Positions 51,070 to 59,975 of a stretch of DNA of 64,000 nt are shown in pieces. Origin of the DNA: Comamonas testosteroni (GTDB lineage: Bacteria; Pseudomonadota; Gammaproteobacteria; Burkholderiales; Burkholderiaceae_C); contig NZ_AWOR01000046.1 in NCBI RefSeq assembly GCF_000761245.1, forward strand, positions 310,001 to 374,000, given 5' to 3'. A model generated the notes under the pieces. The model was given only the letters and a program-made list of their open reading frames with translations, made no database searches and was not told where the DNA came from. How positions within the stretch are numbered: position 1 is the stretch's first letter; the number at the start of each line of letters is the position of its first letter. The position numbers were made by a program, and so were the translations under genes.

Positions 51070-52491
51070 TCATTGATAGTGACGCTCTGGAGAGAAGATG
51101 CTGTCGGGCAGCGCAATGCCGAAGCCTTTGAGCCGGTCAGCGAACTTGGGCCTGACGCCCGTGGCGTGGAAATACCCCTGGACTTCGCCGCTTGCACCGA
51201 CGCCGGTCTGGGTGAAGGCAAAGATCTCCTGCATGGTGACCACGTCGCCCTCCATGCCGGTGATCTCCTGGATGCTGGTGATCTTGCGCTTGCCGTCGGT
51301 AAGCCGCAGCACCTGCACGATCACCGTGATGGCCGAGGCAATCTGCTGGCGCGCGGCCTGGTGCGGCAGATTGAGGCCTGCCATGCCGACCATGTTCTCC
51401 AGACGTGCCAGCGAGTCGCGCGGAGTGTTGGCGTGGATGGTCGTCAGCGAGCCTTCGTGGCCGGTATTCATGGCCTGCAGCATATCTACCGCTTCGGCGC
51501 CCCGGACTTCGCCGATGATGATGCGGTCAGGGCGCATGCGCAGTGCGTTGCGCACAAGGGATCGCTGCGTGATTTCTCCGCGGCCCTCTATATTGGCTGG
51601 GCGCGTTTCCATGCGCACCACATGAGGCTGCTGCAGCTGCAGCTCGGCGGCATCCTCGATGGTGACCACACGTTCCACGGCGGGAATGTAGCCCGAGAGA
51701 ATATTGAGCAGCGTTGTCTTGCCGGCGCCCGTGCCCCCGGAGATGATCATGTTGACCTTGGCCTTGGCCAGGGCTTCCAGGGTCAGGGCCATGCCCGGTG
51801 TCAGGCTCTTGAGGTCCTGGATCAGGTTGTCCATGCGCAGCGGGATGCGTGCAAAGCGCCGGATCGACATCATGGGGCCATCGAGCGCCACGGGCGGGAT
51901 GACGGCGTTGACGCGCGATCCGTCGGGTAGGCGGGCATCGACCATGGGACTGGACTCATCGATGCGCCGGCCGATGCGCGAGACGATCTTGTCGATGATG
52001 CGCAGCAGATGCTTGTCGTCGGTGAAGACCACGGGCGTGAGTTCCAGGCGACCAAGGCGCTCCACATAGATCTGATCGTGGCGGTTGACCAGGATGTCGG
52101 AGATCGCAGGGTCGGTCATGAGCAGCTCTAGAGGGCCGAAGCCCAGCATCTCGTGCTGGATGTCGCGGATCAGCAGCCTTCTCTCCAGATCGTTGACGAC
52201 CGCAGAGTCTTCCTCCAGCAGGCGTTCGGTCATGCTGGCAATTTCCTGCTGCAGCGTCTGTGTGGGCAGCGACTCCAGCGCTGCCAGGTCGAAGCGCTCC
52301 AGCAGCTTGGCATGAATGCGCGCCCTGAGCGCCAGATAGGCCGCGGAGTGCCCGTAGTGCGGGGCGGCGGGCGCAGAGGGAGGCGCTTGCGGCGCGGCGA
52401 CCTCGGGCGTGTCTGCCGCTTCGGAAACAACCTGCAGCGCCGGCTTGGAGGCGCGTGTCGCTGATGTGGCCAAGAAATCTCTGAGTGACAT
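51070..52491 (-). CDS. tadA: Tad pilus ATPase TadA (CpaF)
   Basis: This is the secretion ATPase that powers Flp pilus assembly, 473 residues. Walker A is [18 protein letters not shown], the Asp box lies in [24 protein letters not shown], Walker [29 protein letters not shown], and the His box [22 protein letters not shown] 52491 has AAGGAG upstream, and the 11-residue upstream extension is less likely. The N-terminal 70 residues are Ala/Pro-rich and variable. Confidence 0.95.
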   Translation of the reverse strand: MSLRDFLATSATRASKPALQVVSEAADTPEVAAPQAPPSAPAAPHYGHSAAYLALRARIHAKLLERFDLAALESLPTQTLQQEIASMTERLLEEDSAVVNDLERRLLIRDIQHEMLGFGPLELLMTDPAISDILVNRHDQIYVERLGRLELTPVVFTDDKHLLRIIDKIVSRIGRRIDESSPMVDARLPDGSRVNAVIPPVALDGPMMSIRRFARIPLRMDNLIQDLKSLTPGMALTLEALAKAKVNMIISGGTGAGKTTLLNILSGYIPAVERVVTIEDAAELQLQQPHVVRMETRPANIEGRGEITQRSLVRNALRMRPDRIIIGEVRGAEAVDMLQAMNTGHEGSLTTIHANTPRDSLARLENMVGMAGLNLPHQAARQQIASAITVIVQVLRLTDGKRKITSIQEITGMEGDVVTMQEIFAFTQTGVGASGEVQGYFHATGVRPKFADRLKGFGIALPDSIFSPERHYQ

Positions 52492-52520
52492 GACGGTCTC
52501 CTTGTGCGATAGGGGATGGC

Positions 52521-53681
52521 TCATGCCCGGCGGAAGAGCCGGTTCAAAAAGCCGTTGCTGTCTTCCCGGACCTGAGGCGACAGTGCATCGGCCCAGGCGC
52601 CCAGTTCACGGACCACGGCGCTGTTGCGGCAGGACTCGGCCAGCGGCACTCCCGCGTTGATGGTCGCCTGCACTTCCGGCGCGGCGTCGGGAATGCTGCG
52701 CCATTGCTGCTCCAGGCCCAGTGCCTTGCGCACTTCGGGCAGGCCGATTTCGTTGCGCCGGTCGACCCGGTTCAGCACCGGATACAGGCGGCTTTCGGGA
52801 TAGCCCAGATCGCGGAACATGTGCAGCAGCTTCTGCGCATTGCGCACGGCTGGCACATTGGGCAGCAACACGGGAACGATCATCTGGGCTCTGTCGAGCA
52901 TCCGCAGAGCCAGCGGATCAAGCACACGCCCCATGTCGATCAGGACAAAGTCATAGTGCGCGGCGGCGAGCTGCAGGATGGCATCCACATGCGCCGGCTC
53001 CACCTCCATGGCATGCATGGCGCTTTCGGGGGCTGCCAGCACATGCAGATGAGGAGTGACCTTGACGGTGCTGGCCGTGAGAAAGGACGCATCGAGGCGA
53101 TGAATGTCGCGGGCCACATCTGCCAGGGTCGAGGCGGGTTTGGATTCATGCAGATAGGCCAGGGTGTCGCCGAACTGCAGATTGAGGTCGATCAGCAACA
53201 CCGAGTGCCTGCGCGCCAGCATCCAGCCGAGATTGGTGGTCAGGAAGGTGGCTCCGCTGCCGCCCTTGCAGGGCAGCAAGGCCATGATCTGACCCTGATG
53301 GCGGTCCGTCGTGTGATGCTGCAGCTTGGCGGCGATGCGTTGCACGGCGTCCAGCAGGGCCTGATGCGGAGCCGGTGAAGTCAGCACTTCGCGAACGCCG
53401 GCACGCATGGACTGCAGCAGAAACTCGGGTGTCTGCTGGGCACACAGCAAGATGACGGCGATGTGCGGTTGATGCGTGGTCACATATTCCACCGGCGCAA
53501 GGTCGGCCGGCTCGCAGCACATGCCGTCCACAAGCATCAGATCGGGCCGGTGCTGCTCGGCAATCGAAGGCATGCGTGTCTTGCCGCCTTCGAAGGTCTG
53601 GACCTGGTGCGATTGCTCCTGCAGCACGCGGGCCATCTCCTGAAGATGGGTGGTGTTGGGAGAGATGATGGCGATTTTCAT
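52521..53681 (-). CDS. tadZ: Pilus assembly protein TadZ (CpaE, ParA/MinD-like)
   Basis: This is a 386-residue protein with two parts. A receiver-like N-terminal domain (about 1-120, MKIAIISPNTTHLQEMARVLQ, ... MLVDGMCCEPADL) is followed by a MinD/ParA-type ATPase domain with a deviant Walker motif, CKGGSGATFLTTNLGWMLA, and VLLIDLNLQFGDTLAYL. TadZ proteins place the Tad machinery at a cell pole. ATG 53681 is the only sensible start. It ends 29 nt before tadA and is cotranscribed. Confidence 0.92.
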   Translation of the reverse strand: MKIAIISPNTTHLQEMARVLQEQSHQVQTFEGGKTRMPSIAEQHRPDLMLVDGMCCEPADLAPVEYVTTHQPHIAVILLCAQQTPEFLLQSMRAGVREVLTSPAPHQALLDAVQRIAAKLQHHTTDRHQGQIMALLPCKGGSGATFLTTNLGWMLARRHSVLLIDLNLQFGDTLAYLHESKPASTLADVARDIHRLDASFLTASTVKVTPHLHVLAAPESAMHAMEVEPAHVDAILQLAAAHYDFVLIDMGRVLDPLALRMLDRAQMIVPVLLPNVPAVRNAQKLLHMFRDLGYPESRLYPVLNRVDRRNEIGLPEVRKALGLEQQWRSIPDAAPEVQATINAGVPLAESCRNSAVVRELGAWADALSPQVREDSNGFLNRLFRRA

Positions 53682-53698
53682 GATATGGGCACCCCCGG

Positions 53699-54148
53699 TT
53701 AGCTTGAGCAGGCCGTGCTGCTGTTGATGTCCTGGCGCATGACTTCCCGGGGAAGCGTGCTGGCGAAAGTGGGCATGGGAATGGCCGCTTGAAGGCCCTG
53801 GCCCACGATGGGCGATATCCATTGGAATTTCAGTCCTGTGATCGCGACCGTCACGCTTTGGCAGCTCGCCGTGGTGCAGCCGGAGGGGGCCCAGCTGACA
53901 TTGATCGTGTTCACCTGGGGCAGCAGGGCCTGCATGCGCGCAAGCACCTTGGCCTGCTGGGCGGTGTCGTCGCAGACCGCGGCATACCGTGCCCCGGCCC
54001 GCGCAGCTTCATTGGCCGCCACCCAGGTGAACAGCATTCGGCTGAAATCCAGGATGCCGAACAGAAACATCAGGAAGACCAGCAGAGCCAGGGCAAACTC
54101 GATGATGGTTGCTCCGCGCTCGGAGCGGGAGTGACGTGGCGTTTTCAT
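53699..54148 (-). CDS. TadE/TadF-like pseudopilin (second copy)
   Basis: This is a 149-residue single-span protein of the TadE family. RGATIIEFALALLVFLMFLFGILDFSRMLF, near residue 11, is the prepilin-like N-terminal signal and membrane segment with the conserved Glu. A short periplasmic domain with a Cys pair (CTTASC) and a C-terminal CSS follow. It overlaps the upstream tadE by 4 nt. TadE/TadF are minor pilins processed by the prepilin peptidase TadV. Confidence 0.88.
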   Translation of the reverse strand: MKTPRHSRSERGATIIEFALALLVFLMFLFGILDFSRMLFTWVAANEAARAGARYAAVCDDTAQQAKVLARMQALLPQVNTINVSWAPSGCTTASCQSVTVAITGLKFQWISPIVGQGLQAAIPMPTFASTLPREVMRQDINSSTACSS

Positions 54149-54588
54149 GTCTGTGTCCTCATCGTGGCGGCGATATTGCTCAGCGTCAGGCCGCCGTTGG
54201 CATCGCCCAGTCGCAAGCCGAAGACGCTGGCGGTCATGGAGCGAAAGCGGTAGCCGCTGACGGTCACGGTGACGGTGTTGATCAGCGGATAGGTTCCGCT
54301 GGTCTGCCAGGAGCAGCTCACGGAGCCGGTGTTCAGTCCGGGGGCCAGAGGTGTGGTTCCCGCCGTGGTCTGGCCATACACCACCAGGTTCTGGGCCTGG
54401 CTGCAGCCGGTGTTGGGCAGCTGGACCGAGAGATAGCGCACCGCATCGCGCACCGATTTGGCGACCGTGTTGTATTCGTAGAGCGCACGGCCGAACTCGA
54501 CGACCAGCATGCTCAAAAGGATTAGCAAGGGCAGGATCAGAGCCAGCTCAACCAGCTCCACTCCCTGTTGCCTATGGTGCTTGGTCAT
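54145..54588 (-). CDS. tadE: TadE-like pseudopilin
   Basis: This is a 147-residue TadE-family minor pilin. QQGVELVELALILPLLILLSMLVVEFGRALYEYN is the cleavable signal/membrane region, with E at the fifth position after the expected cleavage. The remaining part is a periplasmic domain rich in Ser/Thr. ATG 54588 with GAGG upstream is preferred over GTG 54597. It lies between tadG and the second TadE-like gene. Confidence 0.88.
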   Translation of the reverse strand: MTKHHRQQGVELVELALILPLLILLSMLVVEFGRALYEYNTVAKSVRDAVRYLSVQLPNTGCSQAQNLVVYGQTTAGTTPLAPGLNTGSVSCSWQTSGTYPLINTVTVTVSGYRFRSMTASVFGLRLGDANGGLTLSNIAATMRTQT

Positions 54589-54593
54589 GGCGT

Positions 54594-55853
54594 TCACCTC
54601 ACGAGGACGGGAACCAGCGGTCCGGCCGAGCCGCCCGCGAGTCCGCTGGTGGTGCAGGGGCTGCCAGTGGCGCTGGCATTGCCCAGGTATTCGAGCTGCA
54701 CATCATCGACTGGAATCTTCATGGGCTCGAGCATGAGCATGCAGGCGAAATCGACCACCTTGCGGCTGGTGTTGACGATGGGTACCGTCACGATGCGGCG
54801 GTCCGCGCCATAGGTCTTGAGCTGCGCCGATGTGGCTACCGACGAGAAGCCGCCACCCTGCTGCCCGCACTGGGCGGGGTTGTTGCCACAGGGCGTGAAC
54901 GCCAGGCGCTGGGCGAGAAAGTTGGGCGTGCCGCCCGAGCTGCCGTTGTAGGCGCTGCGGCCTGCGCTCCAGGTGCTGGTGTTGTAGATATAGCCGGTGT
55001 AGTCGGGCCGGCCCACGCTGGGTCCGCTGGAGTTCTTGTAGATGCCGAATCTATAGTTCCAGATTTCGACGATGGAAGCCTGAACGCCAGGTGTGCCCAG
55101 GGTGTCGCCCAGCTTGCTGCCGCAATGGCCGTTGAGCTCGTCGGCGGTCTCGGAGGCACTGTTGGAGCCGTCCAGATTGGCCCAGCCGAAAGCGCTGCCG
55201 CCGTTGGACTTGGCCAACAGGGTGAGCCAGTCTCCGGCTGTGTAGCCGTAGTCGGGTTTGGTTGCCCCAGGCGTTTTTGCTTGCAGAGCCACCGGAATCG
55301 GACAGGCGCTTTGTGCACTGGCCCGTGTGGCCACTGCATAAGCGCCCACATTGCCGGTGGCCGGAAAGCTGGTGCTGTCACCGGAGAAGGCCCCCAGCGC
55401 CTTCAGCAGCCAGATGCTGATATTGGATTGGGTGTGCGTGCACTGCGAATAGACGGCAGCGGTCGCGCTTGTGGTGCTCAGATAGCTGGCGTCGCGAAAG
55501 CTGACATCGGCGGCGGTGATCTGACCCTGGCCGCTCCAGTTGGCCGACTGCAGGTTCACGCCGTTGAGATTGCCGGCAGCAGCACCGGCGCTCACGGCGC
55601 GGCTGATTGCATCTGGCTGCTTGTTGAGTTCGCGCGCCGCGGCCAGCGCGCAGCTGTCAAGTGCCGTCTGCAGCTCTGTCCTGACGATGAACAGGCGCCC
55701 GAAATCCAGCGCGATGCCCATGAATCCCAGCAGCAGCAAAAGAGTCAATGCTGCCGTGACGATGATGGCGCCATGCTGCTGACGCCGTGAACTGCGCCGG
55801 CTGCGGCTTCCGGCAGGCCGCACCAGGGTCGGGGCAAGAATGCGGGTGCTCAT
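54594..55853 (-). CDS. tadG: TadG-like pilus-associated protein
   Basis: This is a 419-residue protein with an N-terminal TadG/Flp-like segment, RRQQHGAIIVTAALTLLLLLGFMGIALDFGRLFIV (about residues 22-58), and the following helix TELQTALDSCALAAARELN typical of the Tad_N family. The long C-terminal part is Gly/Ser/Asn-rich and extracytoplasmic, with several Cys (CTHTQSN, CNNPAQCGQQ) and no vWA motif that I can see. It is preceded by a very strong hairpin separating it from the pilin genes. Confidence 0.85.
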   Translation of the reverse strand: MSTRILAPTLVRPAGSRSRRSSRRQQHGAIIVTAALTLLLLLGFMGIALDFGRLFIVRTELQTALDSCALAAARELNKQPDAISRAVSAGAAAGNLNGVNLQSANWSGQGQITAADVSFRDASYLSTTSATAAVYSQCTHTQSNISIWLLKALGAFSGDSTSFPATGNVGAYAVATRASAQSACPIPVALQAKTPGATKPDYGYTAGDWLTLLAKSNGGSAFGWANLDGSNSASETADELNGHCGSKLGDTLGTPGVQASIVEIWNYRFGIYKNSSGPSVGRPDYTGYIYNTSTWSAGRSAYNGSSGGTPNFLAQRLAFTPCGNNPAQCGQQGGGFSSVATSAQLKTYGADRRIVTVPIVNTSRKVVDFACMLMLEPMKIPVDDVQLEYLGNASATGSPCTTSGLAGGSAGPLVPVLVR

Positions 55854-55903
55854 GATGGACTCTCATAGGGCGGCAGAACCGGTGAAAAGAATGCGGGTCA
55901 GAG

Positions 55904-55940
55904 GCGGTCGGCACGGCAGCAGGACTGCCGTGCCGACCGC
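55904..55940 (-). promoter_or_regulatory. 16-bp perfect hairpin between flp genes and tadG
   Basis: GCGGTCGGCACGGCAG (55904-55919) pairs perfectly with CTGCCGTGCCGACCGC (55925-55940) around a 5-nt loop. No T-run follows on the minus strand, so it is more likely an mRNA-stabilising or partial attenuation structure than a terminator. Confidence 0.75.
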
Positions 55941-55953
55941 ATCGACGTCGCTG

Positions 55954-56151
55954 CTAGTTGCAGGTGCCCGTCAGGCAGCTTGTGACTCGTGCGACGAAGT
56001 CCGCAAGCTTGCCGCCGGCCAGGCCCTGAATTGCCAGCACCAGTGCAATGGACACCACGGCAATGATCAGCGCGTACTCGACGACCTGCGCACCTTCATC
56101 GTCCCTGAGCAAGTGCTGCAGACGCAGGCTCGATTGGGTGATGGAGTACAT
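55954..56151 (-). CDS. flp: Flp-type pilin (copy 1)
   Basis: This is a 65-residue Flp/Fap major pilin precursor. The leader DDEGAQVVEYALIIAVVSIALVLAI carries the Gly/Ala cleavage site followed by the conserved Glu-Tyr pair and a membrane helix. The C terminus has a Cys pair, CLTGTC. AGGAG precedes the ATG. It lies 45 nt after another pilin gene with nearly identical signal DNA, so the two arose by duplication. Confidence 0.92.
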   Translation of the reverse strand: MYSITQSSLRLQHLLRDDEGAQVVEYALIIAVVSIALVLAIQGLAGGKLADFVARVTSCLTGTCN

Positions 56152-56196
56152 GGCTTTCTCCTGTAAAGGTGTATGTCCAGGACAGCTGGGGCTGGG

Positions 56197-56409
56197 TTAC
56201 TGGCAGGTTGTGTTTGGCGACAGGCAGGCGGCGACGCGGTTGATGAAGGAAGTGAAGCCACCACCGGACGCTGTGAGTGCCTTGAGAGCAAGAACCAGCG
56301 CGATGGAGACCACGGCGATGATCAGTGCGTACTCGACGACTTGCGCACCTTCATCGTCACGAGCAAAAGACAGCAGGGAATGGCCAAATTGTTGAGCGAT
56401 ATGGGACAT
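56197..56409 (-). CDS. flp: Flp-type pilin (copy 2)
   Basis: This is a 70-residue Flp pilin precursor, with RDDEGAQVVEYALIIAVVSI identical to copy 1 in the leader and membrane region. The C-terminal half differs (LKALTASGGGFTSFINRVAACLSPNTTC) and again ends in a Cys pair. ATG 56409 with GAGGTT upstream was chosen over an upstream in-frame Met. Flp pilins bundle into adhesive pili after processing by TadV. Confidence 0.92.
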   Translation of the reverse strand: MSHIAQQFGHSLLSFARDDEGAQVVEYALIIAVVSIALVLALKALTASGGGFTSFINRVAACLSPNTTCQ

Positions 56410-56548
56410 GATGAACCTCACAATGTTGATGGATTGAAGACAGTTTCGAAAGGTCGGCGGCTGTGCCGAGGGCTGGCGTGCAAGGCCGGTGTGCGATCGG
56501 GGCTCCTTTCGGAATCAATTGGTCGGATGGTGAAAAAACTGGGTGTGT

Positions 56549-56866
56549 TCAAGGAGTTCCGCCACTGGCGCCGGAGTTGCTGGTGCTCAGCGAGCCACCG
56601 ATATTGATGACGTTGACGGCCTGAGGCGGGCTCTTGTAGCTCTGCTCGTACCGCTCCATGCTGTGGCGCGTGGCCCGGCCGTCCATGCCGGTGGCGCCGT
56701 CCACGCCGACTCCGGCCGTCCTGCCCGCTTGCGGGTCTATGGTCATCTGCAGGCGGGCGTTGCGTACGGCTTCGCCAAAGCGGGCGTCGTAGTGCGGGGT
56801 TGTGCTGCCGCAGCCCGCCAGCAGGGCGGCAAGGGCTACGGGAAATAGGATGCTGCGTTCGGTCAT
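56549..56866 (-). CDS. Tad-locus lipoprotein
   Basis: This is a 105-residue lipoprotein. The signal peptide is MTERSILFPVALAALLAGC with the lipid-acceptor Cys19, followed by HYDARFGEAVRNARLQMTIDPQAG and a Gly/Ser-rich C terminus. It lies between the secretin and the pilin genes, a position where a small lipoprotein is often found in betaproteobacterial tad loci. It may help the secretin to insert, as a pilotin, but that is inference. GGAGG lies before the ATG. Confidence 0.82.
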   Translation of the reverse strand: MTERSILFPVALAALLAGCGSTTPHYDARFGEAVRNARLQMTIDPQAGRTAGVGVDGATGMDGRATRHSMERYEQSYKSPPQAVNVINIGGSLSTSNSGASGGTP

Positions 56867-56880
56867 GGCTTGCCTCCGGT

Positions 56881-58470
56881 TCAGGTGGGCGGATTCAGGG
56901 GGGCGGGACGGTCGACCGAGGGCTCGACCGGTGCTTGTGGTTGCAGCTCCTGGGGTGCTGCGGTTGGTGCTGGCATCGGTGTGGCTGCGCCGTCAGGCAT
57001 GGCAGGTGCAGGTGCTGTCTTCCCTGCGGGCGCGGGCTTGGAACTCTCCAGTGCGCCGTTGAGATAGCGCTCGGCGCGTGAGGGTGGTACATGGTTGTCC
57101 GTGGGTACCCTCGGCGCTTCTGCCAGAGCCTGTACCAGGCGCGGAGTGATGATGAACATCAGCTCGGTCTGATCGGTCTGGAACTCGGTGCTGCGGGCCA
57201 GCGCGCCGAGAACCGGTATTTCCCCCAGTCCCGGAAAGCGTTTGACGGCCTCGGTGATATTGTTTTTGATGAGGCCTGCAATGACCAGGCTTTGCCCGTC
57301 ATTGAGCTGCACCGTGGTGTCCGCACGCCGTACCGTGAGCGAGGGGATCACGGATGTGACGCCGTTGATGGAGGTAAAGGGCGAGCCGGTCTGCGACAGA
57401 TCCGAGACCTCGGACACCAGTTTGAGGTTGACGCGCGAGTTGCCGAGCACGGTCGGTGTGAACTTGACGCCGATGCCGAATTCCTTTTCCTCCAGCGACA
57501 TCACCGGTACGCCGTTGGTATTGGTCTGCGCCACAGGAATGAAGATCTTGCCGCCCGAGAGAAAGCTGGCCTGCTGGCCGCTGATGGCCATGATGTTGGG
57601 CTCGGCCAGGATGCGCACCAGGCCGTCATCCTTCTGCCCATCGATGCTGATCGAGCCTTTGCCGATGCGCAAGGCGCTCAACACGCCACCGCCGCCGCTC
57701 AGGAAGTTGGAGATGATGCTGTAGCTGTTCTGGCCATTGCTGGTGACGCGCTGGCCGCTGAGGCTTGAGCCCAGCTTGTCGAGCAAAGTCTTGCTGACCT
57801 CGGCAATCTTGACTTCCAGCATCACCTGGTGGGGCGAGGTGGTGCGCAGCAGGTTGACGATCTTCTTGCTGTCGCTATAGGCGCCGGCGAGCGTCACCAC
57901 ATCGTCCAGGCGCAGCGGATTGCTGATCTCTCCGCTCAGGACCAGGGCATTGTCTGCCCCCTGGACGCGGATGCTGCGCTCCTCCGGCATGAGCTCGCTG
58001 AGCTTGGCCTGCAGCGGACCCGGGTCCATGGTGACGATCACGTCCTTGATGAAGCAGGCGCCCTGGGCGTTTTGCAGGATGACGTTCATGGAGCCGGACT
58101 TGCGGCCGCGAAAGAACAGATCCCTGGGGCTGAGCAACTGCACTTCGATATCGCCCATGCCGTTCTGTACCTGCATCTGCGGCTGTCCGTTGGCGGCTGC
58201 CTGGCCGGCTCCGGGCGTCTGGCCGCTGACCAGGATGCGCGCCATGGGCGAGTTCAGTGGAATGACCACGGATTTACCCAGCGTGACCGTGGTCGGGTCC
58301 TCTGTGTGAATGGCCGTGCAGTTCCTGGCGGGCAGGGTGGTGCGGGGAGCTGCGGGAGCGGCCGCAGCCACAGGGCCGGGCTGGGCAGGTGTGCCCGCAG
58401 ACTGGGCCAGCGCAGGTGCTGAGCTGGCGAGCAGCATGCTAGCTGCCAGATATAGGTGATGGTGTTGCAC
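56881..58470 (-). CDS. rcpA: Tad outer-membrane secretin RcpA (CpaC)
   Basis: This is the outer-membrane channel for Flp pili, 529 residues. A signal peptide ends at PALAQS. An N-terminal pilus-assembly/BON-like region (about 55-200) contains KSVVIPLNSPMARILVSG. The secretin core (about 255-450) contains VMLEVKIAEVSKTLLDKLGSSLSG, EFGIGVKFTPTVLGNSRVNLKLVSEVSDL, and GLGEIPVLGALARSTEFQTDQTELMFIITPRLV. The C terminus is Pro/Ala-rich. The start is GTG 58470, with GAGG about 7 nt upstream. Confidence 0.93.
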   Translation of the reverse strand: MQHHHLYLAASMLLASSAPALAQSAGTPAQPGPVAAAAPAAPRTTLPARNCTAIHTEDPTTVTLGKSVVIPLNSPMARILVSGQTPGAGQAAANGQPQMQVQNGMGDIEVQLLSPRDLFFRGRKSGSMNVILQNAQGACFIKDVIVTMDPGPLQAKLSELMPEERSIRVQGADNALVLSGEISNPLRLDDVVTLAGAYSDSKKIVNLLRTTSPHQVMLEVKIAEVSKTLLDKLGSSLSGQRVTSNGQNSYSIISNFLSGGGGVLSALRIGKGSISIDGQKDDGLVRILAEPNIMAISGQQASFLSGGKIFIPVAQTNTNGVPVMSLEEKEFGIGVKFTPTVLGNSRVNLKLVSEVSDLSQTGSPFTSINGVTSVIPSLTVRRADTTVQLNDGQSLVIAGLIKNNITEAVKRFPGLGEIPVLGALARSTEFQTDQTELMFIITPRLVQALAEAPRVPTDNHVPPSRAERYLNGALESSKPAPAGKTAPAPAMPDGAATPMPAPTAAPQELQPQAPVEPSVDRPAPLNPPT

Positions 58471-58503
58471 GGCCGACCTCTCTGAGTGGTTGCGGGTGGA
58501 AGA

Positions 58504-59349
58504 TCAGAAGCAGTTGAGAGTTCGAGCGCCGCCCTGGATCACTTCGACACAGGTGGCTGTCGAAGCCTGGGGTGCGGGCCTGGCTCGCTGCATCACGGGT
58601 TTGGCGGGTGCTGCGACCTTGACGGGGGCAGGCACAGGCTCAGGTGTTCCAAACAGCTGGTGCTTGGTGATGCCGACGGTGCTGGTCGGTTCCTTGTCGA
58701 TCTGGTTGCGCAGCACCAGTGAAAGATTGCCCACGCTGCGTGCAAGATCGAGCCTCTCGGCATCTTCGGGGCTCAGCTCAAGGGTGACGGCGCTCACCAC
58801 CTTGGGTTTGGTCTCGTCGCGGTCGGCTTCCTGGGCCACGGCCAGGACCAGCACGTTTTCAAGTACGGTCTTGCTGATCTGGCGCGAATCCTCCATCTTG
58901 CCGGCCTGCTCCTGCTGGGCATTGACCACCACATCCACGTAGTTGCCGGGCAGGGCGAAGCCCGCCACACCGACCACATCGTTGACGCGCACCGTCATGG
59001 CCCGCTTGCCCGGAGCGATGACGGCTGCCAGTCCGCCCTTGGTGCCGATCGGGGCCAGCTTGCCTTCGAGCACGGCCTCGCCGCGCAGCACGCCGACCTT
59101 GACCACCCGGTCCTGCAGCTGCTGCATGTCATGGAAAGCGCCATCGGGTATGGAGCCCCGCGGCCAGTCCACGGTGTTCAGCATGTTCGGCAGGATCTTG
59201 CCGCCCAGTGGAATGTCGGTGGCAGCAACGACCACCTTGTCGGCGTCCAGGCTGCCGCGCTGGGCGACCCAGTTGGCGGCGTAGACTGCGGCCGCCAGAC
59301 TGGCCAGTACGGCGAGGACAAACAGACCCAAAGCTTTGAGGTTTTTCAT
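58504..59349 (-). CDS. rcpC: Tad pilus assembly protein RcpC (CpaB)
   Basis: This is a 281-residue periplasmic/inner-membrane protein. An N-terminal anchor KALGLFVLAVLASLAAAVYAANW is followed by SAF-like and RcpC domains (ATDIPLGGKILPNMLNTVDWPRGSIPDGAF, LPGNYVDVVVNAQQ, VVSAVTLELSPEDAERLDLARSVGNLSLVLRN). It is thought to work with the secretin. A GGGAG ribosome binding site is present. It lies between tadV and rcpA. Confidence 0.92.
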   Translation of the reverse strand: MKNLKALGLFVLAVLASLAAAVYAANWVAQRGSLDADKVVVAATDIPLGGKILPNMLNTVDWPRGSIPDGAFHDMQQLQDRVVKVGVLRGEAVLEGKLAPIGTKGGLAAVIAPGKRAMTVRVNDVVGVAGFALPGNYVDVVVNAQQEQAGKMEDSRQISKTVLENVLVLAVAQEADRDETKPKVVSAVTLELSPEDAERLDLARSVGNLSLVLRNQIDKEPTSTVGITKHQLFGTPEPVPAPVKVAAPAKPVMQRARPAPQASTATCVEVIQGGARTLNCF

Positions 59350-59381
59350 GGGAGGCTCCCGCTATGCCGTGATGTAAGTGA

Positions 59382-59975
59382 CTAGACCCAGGTGAACTGC
59401 CGAGCGACCAGGAACGCCAGGGTTCCCAGGGCGATGCTGACGCCGTAAGGCAGCTTGCCTACCGACTGCGCCGAGCTGGAGCGGGCATCGGGAGTGATCC
59501 CTGCCGCGACATTGATGTAGAGCAGCTGGACGGCCTCGGCAGAGTTGCGCAGCAGCTTGCCGGCCATGCGGTGCCAGAGTGCGTAGCTGATGGCAGCCAC
59601 ACCGCCGGTGATGAAGATAAAGATCACGGCCTGCCAGGTGGCTTCGGGTCCGATAAAGCTGCCGACCATGGCCATCAGCTTGACGTCGCCGCCGCCCATG
59701 GCATGAAGCAGATACAGCGGCAGCATCATGGCCAGACCCAGCGCCATGCCGCCCAGCGCCCAGAAAAAGCCGCCGCTATGGGGGTGGTGGTGGGCCAGCA
59801 GACCATAGAGCAGGGCCAGGGTGATGCCACCAAAAGTCAGGCGATTGGGAATGCGCCGTGTGCGCAGATCGCTGATGCTGGCAGCCAGCAGGAGCAGCAG
59901 CAATATCAGCGAGCGCGGCTCGGTGAACAGGCCCGCCATCAGCTCGGATGCTGCGCTGAGTTCGGAAGATGTCAT
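59382..59975 (-). CDS. tadV: Prepilin peptidase TadV (CpaA)
   Basis: This is the aspartic prepilin peptidase of the Tad system, 197 residues with about six spans. The two catalytic Asp residues are visible in SDLRTRRIPN (near 35) and GGGDVKLMAMVG (near 95). It processes the Flp and TadE-type pilins before assembly. ATG 59975 has GGAGG upstream. It is the first gene of the minus-strand operon, behind an AT-rich promoter region. Confidence 0.92.
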   Translation of the reverse strand: MTSSELSAASELMAGLFTEPRSLILLLLLLAASISDLRTRRIPNRLTFGGITLALLYGLLAHHHPHSGGFFWALGGMALGLAMMLPLYLLHAMGGGDVKLMAMVGSFIGPEATWQAVIFIFITGGVAAISYALWHRMAGKLLRNSAEAVQLLYINVAAGITPDARSSSAQSVGKLPYGVSIALGTLAFLVARQFTWV

